Shown piece after piece: positions 1 through 9,433 of a stretch of 51,942 nucleotides of DNA (position 1 is its first letter; every line of letters begins with the position of its first letter). A program made the translations under genes and the position numbers. The notes under the pieces were generated by a model. That model saw only the letters and a program-made list of their open reading frames with translations. It was not told where the DNA came from and did not search any database. Source of the DNA: an uncultured Roseicyclus sp. (GTDB lineage: Bacteria > Pseudomonadota > Alphaproteobacteria > Rhodobacterales > Rhodobacteraceae); assembly GCA_937139335.1 (NCBI GenBank), contig CAKZPN010000032.1, forward strand, positions 1 to 51,942, in the 5' to 3' direction.

Positions 1-254
1 TCTTCGCGGCCGGGCTGACGCGCCAACTGGGAGAGGTCCTGCCTGCCACCAATCCGCGGGGACTGAGCGCACAGCAGATAGCCGCGATGGAACCCGCGAT
101 GCGCGATGTTGTCGCGCAGGGGATCGCCAGCGCGCTGCATCCGGTGTTCTGGATCTCTGCCGCACTTGCCTGCGTCGCAAGCGGCATCGCGCTGCTGATG
201 GTCGAGCGCCCGCTATCCGACACCCTGCCTGCCGCCAGAACGCCCGCCGAGTAG
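1..254 (+). CDS. MFS drug-exporter-like permease, C-terminal fragment
   Basis: Only the last 83 codons are in the window (frame beginning at base 3, TAG at 252-254). The piece has a soluble stretch, then one hydrophobic helix (about residues 51-70, ending in ALLMVERPLSD) and a short Pro/Ala-rich tail. The final helix followed by an acidic/arginine RPLxD end is typical of the last transmembrane segment of 14-helix MFS exporters (EmrB/QacA type). Substrate cannot be inferred. It runs toward, and is not part of, the Tad locus on the opposite strand; the two converge with a 78-bp gap. Confidence 0.6.
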   Translation, partial: FAAGLTRQLGEVLPATNPRGLSAQQIAAMEPAMRDVVAQGIASALHPVFWISAALACVASGIALLMVERPLSDTLPAARTPAE

Positions 255-332
255 GGCAGGCATTCTAATAGAAGGGTTGCCGGAAGTTCTTGCGAACTAT
301 TGCCCGCGCCAAGGCCCGATCCATCGCAGGCC

Positions 333-1655
333 CTACTTGATGATCTTCTCGTCCCTGACGAACATGTTCGCCCAGGCCCTGTCGATCAGGTCGGGCGTCA
401 TCTGATAGGGAATGCCCTCGAACTCGCAGATCGAGATCATCTGGTCGATCAGGAACACGGGCTGATAGTTGGCATACACGCTGTCGATCGTCGGGTATTT
501 CACCTTCAGCAGATGCACCAGCGCGGCCTCGTCCAGCGGCATCCCCTTCTTGCGGGCGACCATCGCGAAGATCTTCAGGAAATCTTCCTGGGTCGGTCCG
601 TCGATCTTGATCTTGAAGAAGATCCGGCGCAGCGCGGCCTGGTCGAAAATCTCGTTGGGATGGAAGTTGGTCGAAAAGATCACCAGCGTGTCGAACGGCA
701 CCTCGAACTTCTCGCCCGATTGCAGCCCCAGGATATCCTTGCTTTCCTCCAGCGGCACGATCCAGCGGTTGATCAGCGCCTGCGGCGGTTCGTCCTGGCG
801 GCCAAGGTCGTCGACGATGAAAACGCCGCCGGTTGATTTCAGCTGCAGGCTCGCCTGGTAGGTCCGGCTGACCGCGTTGTAGTTGAGGTCGAGCATCGAT
901 AGGCTCAATTCGCCGCCGGTCATCACGGTGGGGCGCGTGCACAGGATGTAGCGGGTGTCGAACCGGGCGGCGGCCTTGCGCAGCGGACTGGCCTCGGCGC
1001 TGTCCTCGGTCACCTTCACCGGGCTGTGCACGATCGGGTCGAACATGGTGATCACCTGACCCGCATAGGACAAGGCGTGCGGCACGTAGATGTTGTCGCC
1101 CATGGCGGCGCGGATGCCCTCGGCGATGGAGGATTTGCCGTTGCCCGGCGGGCCGTACATCAGCACCGAGCGGCCAGATCCGACGGCGGGGCCAAGCTGG
1201 TCGATCAGGCCCTTGGGCAGGATCAGGTGGCCCATCGAGCGTTCCAGCATGTCGCGGGTCAGCTTCACGTCCCGGATCGACTGGCGCTTCACCTGGGCCT
1301 TGTAGTCTTCCAGCGGAACCGGCATCGGGCCGTAGTATTCGGACTGCGACAGCGCATCGAGCGCGCGGGCCTTGCCGCCGTCGGTCAGTTGGAACCCCAT
1401 CTCGGAGCTGGAGGTCGCGTGCATCGTGCCGGTGGCCTGCATCAGGTTCAGGTCGCGCAGCGTGTCGATCAGCTCCTGCGCCAGCGGGATCGGCAGCGCG
1501 ATGGCCTTGGCGATCTCCGAAGCCTTTTCCACGTTCTTGCGGAACACGGTCTTCAACAGGATGTCGCGCATCATCACCGGCGTCAGCCCGGTGTCCGACA
1601 GCTTGCGCAGCGGCGGCGGCGCCATCAATTCGGACTGAGAAACCTGCACGTTCAT
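333..1655 (-). CDS. AAA-family ATPase at the distal end of the Tad locus
   Basis: A 440-residue cytoplasmic ATPase without signal or membrane helix. Visible motifs are Walker A GPPGNGKS (168-175), Walker B VFIVDD (278-283), sensor-1 STN (328-330) and an arginine pair after the sensor (343-344) that could be the finger. The first ~150 residues form a separate domain with several helices, possibly a winged-helix module, including the SSSEMGFQLTDGGKARALDAL stretch near 82-102. It lies 87 bp downstream of the prepilin peptidase gene, last in the minus-strand Tad gene order, so it is probably cotranscribed. It is not TadA, which is present separately. I infer a pilus-associated or regulatory ATPase; the substrate is unknown. 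Confidence 0.8.
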   Translation of the reverse strand: MNVQVSQSELMAPPPLRKLSDTGLTPVMMRDILLKTVFRKNVEKASEIAKAIALPIPLAQELIDTLRDLNLMQATGTMHATSSSEMGFQLTDGGKARALDALSQSEYYGPMPVPLEDYKAQVKRQSIRDVKLTRDMLERSMGHLILPKGLIDQLGPAVGSGRSVLMYGPPGNGKSSIAEGIRAAMGDNIYVPHALSYAGQVITMFDPIVHSPVKVTEDSAEASPLRKAAARFDTRYILCTRPTVMTGGELSLSMLDLNYNAVSRTYQASLQLKSTGGVFIVDDLGRQDEPPQALINRWIVPLEESKDILGLQSGEKFEVPFDTLVIFSTNFHPNEIFDQAALRRIFFKIKIDGPTQEDFLKIFAMVARKKGMPLDEAALVHLLKVKYPTIDSVYANYQPVFLIDQMISICEFEGIPYQMTPDLIDRAWANMFVRDEKIIK

Positions 1656-1742
1656 GTGGTCGACCCCCGTGACATCAACGGTTGAGACACTGGCCCGCGA
1701 ATACGGCGGTTTTTCGGCGCGGATGGGAAAGCGGCAGGGCCA

Positions 1743-2264
1743 TCACAGCCCCGCGGACAGCCCCAGCGCCAGGTAGATCGCCAGCGCGCCGGCCAGCGCC
1801 ACGCCCATCGGAAAGAGCTTGCCCTGGTCCCAGGATGCCCAATCCGCCGTAGCGCGCCTGAGCGCCGGAACCCGGCCGGCGGTCCGATGCGTCAGCCACG
1901 ACGCGATCAGCACCAGCGAGAACAGCATCAGGAAGAACAGCACGTCGCCCGGTGCGATGAAGGGCGCCATCGCGGCGGCGAATTTCGCGTCGCCCGCGCC
2001 GACCATGCCGAGCGAGGTGATGACGAACCCCGCCACCAGCACGATGCCAAGTCCGGCCAGCCGCCAGAGGAAGGTCTCCAGCGTCCAGACCCCGACGCCG
2101 AAGACGAGGACCATCCCGATGACGAGGAACACCCCCACCAGCGCCAGAACGGCGACGTTGGGGATGCGCATGGTGCGCAGGTCGCTGAACGCGACCCAGA
2201 TGCAGATCGGCAGGACGAAGGGCAGGAACCACAGCGCCTCGGCGAAGGTCAGGGCCAGCGTCAT
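1743..2264 (-). CDS. cpaA: Type IV prepilin peptidase, CpaA/TadV family (A24)
   Basis: A 173-residue polytopic membrane protein with about five to six helices. The two catalytic aspartates of A24 peptidases are visible: D28 in FSDLRTMRIPN and D92 in the GxGD motif GAGDAKF. It lacks the N-terminal methylase domain of full PilD, as usual for Tad-system enzymes, which cut the Flp prepilin leader after glycine. Its ATG overlaps the stop of the upstream TPR gene in a TGATG junction at 2262-2266, so the two are translationally coupled. The natural substrates in this window are the two flp products. Confidence 0.92.
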   Translation of the reverse strand: MTLALTFAEALWFLPFVLPICIWVAFSDLRTMRIPNVAVLALVGVFLVIGMVLVFGVGVWTLETFLWRLAGLGIVLVAGFVITSLGMVGAGDAKFAAAMAPFIAPGDVLFFLMLFSLVLIASWLTHRTAGRVPALRRATADWASWDQGKLFPMGVALAGALAIYLALGLSAGL

Positions 2265-3121
2265 CAGCCGCGAACCTCCGTTTCGAGCGCGTTGAGCGCG
2301 CGCACCGCAGCCTCGAAATGCTGCGGGTGGGTCTCGATCGCCTCGGCCAGCAGACCGCGGCCGACATCGACCTCGCCCTGGCGGATCGCGGCAAGGGCGG
2401 CGGTGTGCAGAAGCTGGGCGCGCTCGACCTCGGTCAGGCGCACCAGAGGAAGCTGGTAGTTACCCTGCGCGGCGCGGGCCAGCACGAGGTTGTTCTTGGC
2501 GGTGAACAGGTCGGGGTCATAGCTGATCGCGCGCAGGAACAGTTCCTCGGCGCCGCTGTAGTCGCCGCGGGTCAGGCGCGAATAACCCCAGTTGTTCAAC
2601 ACGTTGGCCGGACGGGTGGTGAGGCCGACTGCGGTCTCGTAGAAGGAATCCGCGCGCGACCATTCCTGGTTGCTGTCGGCGACCATCGCCTCGAGCCGGT
2701 AGCGCTCGTAGGTCTCGAAGGTCGGCGGGACCTGGTCGAGCTGGCGCTCGGCCTCGTCCCAGTTGCCGGACCGGATCAGGGCGCCGGCATAGTCGATGCG
2801 GTCCTGTTCGATGGCGGCGTCGCCCTCGACGATGGCCAGCCAATGCGGCACCGCCTCGTCCGCGCGGCCGGCGCGCACCAGGCTCGCGGCCAGCCCGCGC
2901 CGGAAATCGATGCGCGCCGGGTTTTCGCGATAGGCGCGCTGGAAATACGCGACGGCCTCCTCCGGGGACGCGGCGGTCAGCATGATGTCGTTGAGATTGC
3001 TTTCGTCGATCACGTTCAAGGGGCCGTTCGCGCGGTCCACATCGGCGGACCGGGTGCTGTCGCAGGCCGCTGTGGCCAGCGCAATCACGACCACCGGAAG
3101 GATCCGGGGACTGAGTGTCAT
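2264..3121 (-). CDS. tadD: TadD-like tetratricopeptide lipoprotein (first copy)
   Basis: A 285-residue TPR protein. I start at 3121 (protein MTLSPRILPV...), because AAGAGGT sits just upstream and this start gives an N-terminal signal with ATAAC at C20; a longer reading to 3166 would bury that signal. The lipobox is slightly weak (T at -3). TPR units run through the rest of the chain, with an NNWGYSRL-type repeat near the middle. TadD proteins are outer-membrane-associated pilotin/assembly factors of Tad pili. A second, different TPR lipoprotein lies immediately upstream, so the locus has two such genes. Confidence 0.82.
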   Translation of the reverse strand: MTLSPRILPVVVIALATAACDSTRSADVDRANGPLNVIDESNLNDIMLTAASPEEAVAYFQRAYRENPARIDFRRGLAASLVRAGRADEAVPHWLAIVEGDAAIEQDRIDYAGALIRSGNWDEAERQLDQVPPTFETYERYRLEAMVADSNQEWSRADSFYETAVGLTTRPANVLNNWGYSRLTRGDYSGAEELFLRAISYDPDLFTAKNNLVLARAAQGNYQLPLVRLTEVERAQLLHTAALAAIRQGEVDVGRGLLAEAIETHPQHFEAAVRALNALETEVRG

Positions 3122-3162
3122 CTGTGACCTCTTACTGCTCGATCTCTTGGCCCCGGTTCCCG

Positions 3163-3744
3163 TCAAGGGTCGACGCGAAGTTCGAAAACTCCGCCCCCAC
3201 GCCTGATAAGCCCAGGGCCATTCTGGTTATTGGTTTCACTATAGACGGTATTTTCCATTCGCGCGATAGCCAGACGCAGGTTGTCGCGAATCGCGTCCGA
3301 ACGGCCACTATCCAGCGCGAAAGCGTGTTCGAACACACGCCGCGCCTCGCCGTACTGGCTCTGCTCCATCAGCGCGACGCCGAGGTTGTTCCAGGCCGGC
3401 ACGAAGGTGTCGTCGATGTCGAGCGCCTGGCGAAACTGTGTTTCGGCCTGGCCCACGCGCCCGAGTGCCAGGGTCGCCGCCCCGATCGAGGTCATCACCT
3501 CGGCGTCGAGGCCGCGGTTGCTGGCGGCGCGGTAATAGGCCCTGAGCGCCAGTTCGTGCTGGCCTGCGTCCATCAGGCGGTCCCCGACCAGGATCTGGTC
3601 GACCTCGCTTTCCAGCACCACGGTACCCGCCGGCGCCGCGACTTCGAGTTCGCGGTCGATCGGGTCGAGCCTGTCTGTGTTCGAAGTGCCAAGGCAGGCC
3701 GAAAGGCCTGCCGCGCTTGTCAGGATGATGAGCCCCCTCATCAT
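3163..3744 (-). CDS. TadD-like tetratricopeptide lipoprotein (second copy)
   Basis: A 193-residue lipoprotein with lipobox LSAC (C17) and at least two clear TPRs (the PAWNNLGVALMEQSQYGEA region). The start at 3744 (or the adjacent ATG at 3741) is supported by GAGGGAGGGC directly upstream; an upstream ATG at 3786 overlaps tadC and would hide the signal peptide. It probably acts with the other TPR lipoprotein in secretin or pilus assembly at the outer membrane. Its upstream neighbour tadC ends at 3783, about 38 bp away, so the genes appear to form one operon. Confidence 0.8.
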   Translation of the reverse strand: MMRGLIILTSAAGLSACLGTSNTDRLDPIDRELEVAAPAGTVVLESEVDQILVGDRLMDAGQHELALRAYYRAASNRGLDAEVMTSIGAATLALGRVGQAETQFRQALDIDDTFVPAWNNLGVALMEQSQYGEARRVFEHAFALDSGRSDAIRDNLRLAIARMENTVYSETNNQNGPGLIRRGGGVFELRVDP

Positions 3745-3782
3745 GCCCTCCCTCTGGTTTTTCGGGGTGCGGCCCGGTCGGG

Positions 3783-4766
3783 TCACATCCCCCCTAGGTT
3801 CTGGGCGATGCCGTAGATCGACGGTCCGATCAGGATGATCAGGAGCGGCGGCAGACAGAACATCATCGTGCCCAAGGTCAGTTTCGTCGGCAGTTTGTTG
3901 GCCTTTTCCTCGGCCCGCATCACCCGCTTGTCGCGCATCTCGGCGGCATAGACCCGCAGCGCCTCGGCCACCGAGGTGCCGAAGGTCGCGGACTGGATGA
4001 GCGTGGTGACGAAGCTGTTCACATCCTGGACACCAACACGCTCGCCCATGTCGCGCAAGACGCGTGTCTTGTCCTTGCCCGCCTTCATCTCGTAAGCGAC
4101 AATTTCGAACTCTTCGGAGAGCGCGGGGTAGCCGGTGCGGATTTCCTTGGCGACGCGGATGATCGCTTGGTCCAGAGACTGGCCCGCCTCGACGCAGACC
4201 AGCATCAGGTCGAGCGCGTCGGGAAAGCCGCCCGTGATTTCCTCGGTGCGGTTCTGCACCCGGCGCTGCACCCAGTATTTCGGCGCGTAATAGCCGACGC
4301 AGCCGGGGATCAGCACGGTCAGGATCGAGCTTTGCGCCGAGCCGCCGCCGCCCGAGATCATCACGAAAAGCGTGCCCAGCAGCAGGCCCCCGATGCCGAG
4401 CGCGAATTGTGCGAAGTGGAACGTCTGGACCGCGCCCTTGGATCTGTAGCCGGCGCGCACCAGCGTCATCTGCGCCGCACTGTATTCGGCCTGGTCCTGC
4501 GGTTCGAGATACTGGGCAAAGCGGTCGAGCCGCTCGTCCTTGCCGCCGCGGCGAAGCGCGGTCGCGGAGTCGCCCCTGTTGTCCGAGCCAAGCCGCATCT
4601 CCTTGATGCGGTCGAGCGGATCCTTCTTCTTGAACAGGATCGAGGGCAGCGCCACGAGCACCAGCAAGAGGCCCAGGGCGCCCGCGGCGATCAACGGGCC
4701 CAGGTCACCCAGGTAGGAGACGAGAAGGGCGTTGGCCTGATCGAAAAGATTGGTCACGAATTGCAC
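3783..4766 (-). CDS. tadC: Tad pilus inner-membrane platform protein TadC
   Basis: A 327-residue member of the type II secretion F family. It has N-terminal membrane helices (about 13-45), a middle hydrophobic pair (about 120-165), a cytoplasmic T2SSF domain (the DALDLMLVCVEAGQSLDQAI region, about 183-300) and a C-terminal helix (MMFCLPPLLIILIG). The start is GTG at 4766, preceded by AAGGAATCCCGCC. TadB and TadC form the membrane platform driven by the TadA ATPase. It lies 18 bp downstream of tadB. Confidence 0.93.
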   Translation of the reverse strand: MQFVTNLFDQANALLVSYLGDLGPLIAAGALGLLLVLVALPSILFKKKDPLDRIKEMRLGSDNRGDSATALRRGGKDERLDRFAQYLEPQDQAEYSAAQMTLVRAGYRSKGAVQTFHFAQFALGIGGLLLGTLFVMISGGGGSAQSSILTVLIPGCVGYYAPKYWVQRRVQNRTEEITGGFPDALDLMLVCVEAGQSLDQAIIRVAKEIRTGYPALSEEFEIVAYEMKAGKDKTRVLRDMGERVGVQDVNSFVTTLIQSATFGTSVAEALRVYAAEMRDKRVMRAEEKANKLPTKLTLGTMMFCLPPLLIILIGPSIYGIAQNLGGM

Positions 4767-4784
4767 GGCGGGATTCCTTGGGGC

Positions 4785-5753
4785 TCAGACCTTGATGTTC
4801 ACGAGGATCTTCATGAAGATCATGTTCACGACCAGCATGACGCCCACCACGGCACAGGCCGGGATGAACACGGGCGTTCCCATGACTTCACTGTAGTAAT
4901 CGGGCTGCATCACATTGATGCCGACCAGCGCCAGCAGCGGGAACACCGACAGGAAGGTGCCCGACCATTTCGCCTCGCCGGTGATCGCCTTGACCTTGCG
5001 GAACAGTTTGAACCGCGCTCGGATGACCTCGGCCAGACCCTTGAGGATCTCCGCAAGGTTGCCGCCCGAGGTCTGCTGGATGCCGACCGCCACCGCGAGG
5101 AAGCGCAAATCCTGGCTGTCGAGCCGTTCGGCCATCGCGCGGATCGATTCCGAGATGTCGCGGCCATAGGCGGCCTCGTCCGCGATCACGCCCAGTTCCG
5201 AGGCGAGCGGATCGGCGATTTCCTTGGACACGGTGTTGATCGCCGAGATGAACGGATGGCCGACGCGGAGCGACCGGACCATCAGCTCGACCGCGTCGGG
5301 CAATTGCTCGTCGATCATCGCCAGCCGCTTCTTGGCCTTCGAGTTGACCCAGAAGAACACGCCGCCCACGCCCATGCCGATCGACACGAGCAGCCGGATC
5401 GGAAAGGCCGCGGTGGTCATGATCGTCAGCCCCAGGAAGGCCGCGACGCCCAGGCCCAGCATCACCAGCATCAGCTGCGGCGGCGTGAAGGCGATATTGG
5501 CCTTCTGCGCCTTGTCCGCGATCAGCGTGTAGAGCGGCAGTTTCACCGATCCCTTGTGCTGATCCATCTCCTTGCGGAGCTTGGCCAGAACGTCCTCGCG
5601 CGAGCCGCCCTTTTCCAGCATCGACAGGCGGCGGTTCACGCGCGCGTTCAGGCTGATGGATTTGCCGAAGATCGCGAGATAGACGCCTTCGACCAGCATC
5701 ACGATGCCGATGAAGATCCCGATATAGATGAGCGGTTCGATGGACAGCTGCAT
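4785..5753 (-). CDS. tadB: Tad pilus inner-membrane platform protein TadB
   Basis: A 322-residue T2SSF-family protein with an N-terminal helix (about 5-29), a hydrophobic pair at about 93-137, a cytoplasmic domain with the family pattern DAVELMVRSLRVGHPFISAI, and a hydrophobic C-terminus. Its ATG lies 5 bp from the tadA stop, and GGAG for it lies inside the tadA 3' end, so translation is probably coupled. It is the TadC partner in the platform. Confidence 0.93.
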   Translation of the reverse strand: MQLSIEPLIYIGIFIGIVMLVEGVYLAIFGKSISLNARVNRRLSMLEKGGSREDVLAKLRKEMDQHKGSVKLPLYTLIADKAQKANIAFTPPQLMLVMLGLGVAAFLGLTIMTTAAFPIRLLVSIGMGVGGVFFWVNSKAKKRLAMIDEQLPDAVELMVRSLRVGHPFISAINTVSKEIADPLASELGVIADEAAYGRDISESIRAMAERLDSQDLRFLAVAVGIQQTSGGNLAEILKGLAEVIRARFKLFRKVKAITGEAKWSGTFLSVFPLLALVGINVMQPDYYSEVMGTPVFIPACAVVGVMLVVNMIFMKILVNIKV

Positions 5754-5758
5754 TGGGC

Positions 5759-7222
<1,464 letters not shown>

Positions 7223-7240
7223 CTGGAGGCGTCCCCTCGG

Positions 7241-8542
7241 TTATCTTTTGGCCGCGACCTCGCCGAGCATGGCCTTGTGCAGGCCTCCGGCAAGCTTGGC
7301 GATTTCGCGCCGCAGCGCGTTCTTCTTGGCGGTCTGGGCCAGCGGTTCGCCGTGATCGCCCGCTTGCGACACCTGCTTGCCGCCGTCGGGCAATTGCGTC
7401 GAGATCTTCACCCCGAGGCTTTCGGCCAGCTTCTTGACCCGGCCCTTGCCGTTCAGGTCGGTCATTCCCGGCGCGCGGTTCAGAACGAAGTTCAGCTTCT
7501 CGGTCGGCAGGCCCTCGCCGCGCAGCGCCTTGATGAACCGCATCGCGTTCTGCGCCGAGCGCATGTCGAGTTCCATCGTGACGAAATACACGTCGGCGCG
7601 CTGAAGCACGGTTTCGGTCCACATCACCAGCGTGTGCGGCATGTCGACGACGACGATGTCGAAACATTGCGTGGCGAGGTTGAGCAGCGCCTCGACATCC
7701 TCGGGGCCGATCATGTCGATGGGCAGCAGTTCCGGCGGGGCCGGGAAGATCGACATCTTGCCGTCGTAGCCCAGAAGCGCCTGCTTGAAGGCGTCGACAT
7801 CCATCGTCTGCGCGTCTTGCAGCAGTTCGATCACCATGTCGCGGCGCGGCAGGTCGAGATAGGTCGAGATCGTGCCGGCCTGAAGGTCGAAATCCATCAG
7901 GCAGACCGACGGCGCCTTTTGTTTGTCGATGATGGCCAGTTCCCAGGCCAGGTTGACGGCCAGCGTCGAGGCGCCGGTGCCACCGGCAAGGCCCTGCACC
8001 GCAAAGACCGCCGCGCTTCCGTCCATTCGGGGCGCGATCTGGGCGGGCGGGGCCGCGTTCTTCTCGGCGATCGGGTCTGCGGCGGCGTCGTCTGCCGCCG
8101 GCGCAATCGCGACGGCCTGAAGCTGTTTCGTCTTCGCATCCCGGATCCGGGCGATCGCATCGTGCAACGCGCCTTCCGCCAGCGGGTAGGGCACGAAATC
8201 ATCGGCGCCGAGCCGCAGCAACTCGTGCAGGGCCGCCGGGCTCAGGTCCTGCGCCACGATCACGGTGTGGATGGCGCGCGCCTTGCAGGACACGATCAAC
8301 TCGCCAACATGGCCAAGGTCGGCCGCGTCGTCCGAGGTCACCGCAAGCGCGAAGAATTCCAGGTCGGAGGCGTCGGGCTGGTCCAGGAACGCCAGCGCCT
8401 CGTCGAAGGTCAGGTCGCCCCAGGCGTCGCCAAGCGCCGCTTCCATGTCCTCGATCAACAGATCGAACTGGTGAACGTTTCGGGACACCGTGCACGCCAG
8501 AATCGGCGCCGGATCTGATCGCAGTGCAAGTCCGCTACTCAT
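7241..8542 (-). CDS. cpaE: TadZ/CpaE, ParA-like pilus localisation protein
   Basis: A 433-residue protein with an N-terminal receiver-like domain (about 15-140), a linker rich in Ala/Pro, and a ParA/MinD-like ATPase domain from about 175. The deviant Walker A appears as AGGTGAST (186-193): both the signature lysine and the P-loop lysine of ParA proteins are replaced, as described for TadZ/CpaE-type proteins. Switch regions such as VCLMDFDLQAGT and VVVDMPH are present. The family places the Tad machine at a cell pole. GAGGA lies almost against the ATG, unusually close spacing, but no better in-frame start exists nearby. A 227-bp gap upstream could hold an extra promoter. Confidence 0.9.
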   Translation of the reverse strand: MSSGLALRSDPAPILACTVSRNVHQFDLLIEDMEAALGDAWGDLTFDEALAFLDQPDASDLEFFALAVTSDDAADLGHVGELIVSCKARAIHTVIVAQDLSPAALHELLRLGADDFVPYPLAEGALHDAIARIRDAKTKQLQAVAIAPAADDAAADPIAEKNAAPPAQIAPRMDGSAAVFAVQGLAGGTGASTLAVNLAWELAIIDKQKAPSVCLMDFDLQAGTISTYLDLPRRDMVIELLQDAQTMDVDAFKQALLGYDGKMSIFPAPPELLPIDMIGPEDVEALLNLATQCFDIVVVDMPHTLVMWTETVLQRADVYFVTMELDMRSAQNAMRFIKALRGEGLPTEKLNFVLNRAPGMTDLNGKGRVKKLAESLGVKISTQLPDGGKQVSQAGDHGEPLAQTAKKNALRREIAKLAGGLHKAMLGEVAAKR

Positions 8543-8769
8543 TCCTCAAGTCCTATGCTGCCCGGGTTCCCCGGATCGTCATTCTGCCCCGGCGCGGCAT
8601 GTGCCGGCCGTGCCCCAACCCAACGACCTCAGACGGATCGAACCAGGAGCGCATTGCCTGAACTCTCGCGGGCAAAAGCGGCAACAATAGGACAGAAAAA
8701 GGGGATTTCGTTTGCAGCCGAGAACCCATTTCGCCCTCGCCGGACACAATGCCGCCGAGGGGACATGGA

Positions 8770-9432
8770 TCAGCCGCCGCCGGCAGCGCCCGTGGCGTAG
8801 GTGCGGTAGACGATCTGGGCGTAGCGGCCATCGAGGACCAGCGGGTTATCCTCGACGAAGCCCGTGACCTCGGTCACGGTCCGGCGGTTGCGCCGCTCTT
8901 GCGATTCGGTCGCGACGATCGGCTGGGTTTCCCCCAGCGAGACCAGCGCGTCGAGCCGCGAGCGCGAAATCCCCTGGCTGACAAGGAAGTTGACCGCCGC
9001 CTGGGCGCGTCGCTGACCAAGCCGCTGGTTGTAGGCGTTGCTGCCCACGAGGTCGGTGTGGCCATAGACCGAGAAGCGCACCTCGGGGAAATGCCGGATG
9101 AACGCCGCCTGTTGCTGCAAGATCGCGCGCGCCTCGGGGTCGAGGGTGGCCGAGTTGAAGGCGAAGTTGATGGTGGTCGGCACCTCTTGCGCAAAGCGTT
9201 CGCCCAGCACCTGCGCATATTGCAGCCGGCCGGTGTGGTAGAGCGCGTTTGTCCGCGTCGGGTCGCCGAACCCGCCTTCGTTGAGCTGCGAGCCCACCTG
9301 GCGGCCGCCATCGAAGACCTGGCCGGGGCCGCAGGCTGTCAGGGCGAATGCCGCGCCGAGCATCAGGGCCACGGGCAGGCCAGCGCGGGAGCCGAGGGCG
9401 ATTGTCGGGGTCAGCGTCATGATCCGCATCAT
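8770..9432 (-). CDS. OmpA-family lipoprotein in the Tad locus
   Basis: A 220-residue lipoprotein with lipobox LTAC (C34) followed by about 65 residues and a C-terminal OmpA/Pal-type peptidoglycan-binding domain. The domain shows NFAFNSATLDPEA, YGHTDLVGS and the closing NQRLGQRRAQAAVNFL and RRNRRT elements. Tandem ATGs at 9432 and 9429 follow GATGGAG; an ATG at 9420 is also possible. It almost abuts the secretin stop. Such proteins in Tad loci likely tether the outer-membrane secretin complex to peptidoglycan; that role is inference. Confidence 0.85.
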   Translation of the reverse strand: MMRIMTLTPTIALGSRAGLPVALMLGAAFALTACGPGQVFDGGRQVGSQLNEGGFGDPTRTNALYHTGRLQYAQVLGERFAQEVPTTINFAFNSATLDPEARAILQQQAAFIRHFPEVRFSVYGHTDLVGSNAYNQRLGQRRAQAAVNFLVSQGISRSRLDALVSLGETQPIVATESQERRNRRTVTEVTGFVEDNPLVLDGRYAQIVYRTYATGAAGGG

Positions 9433-9433
9433 C

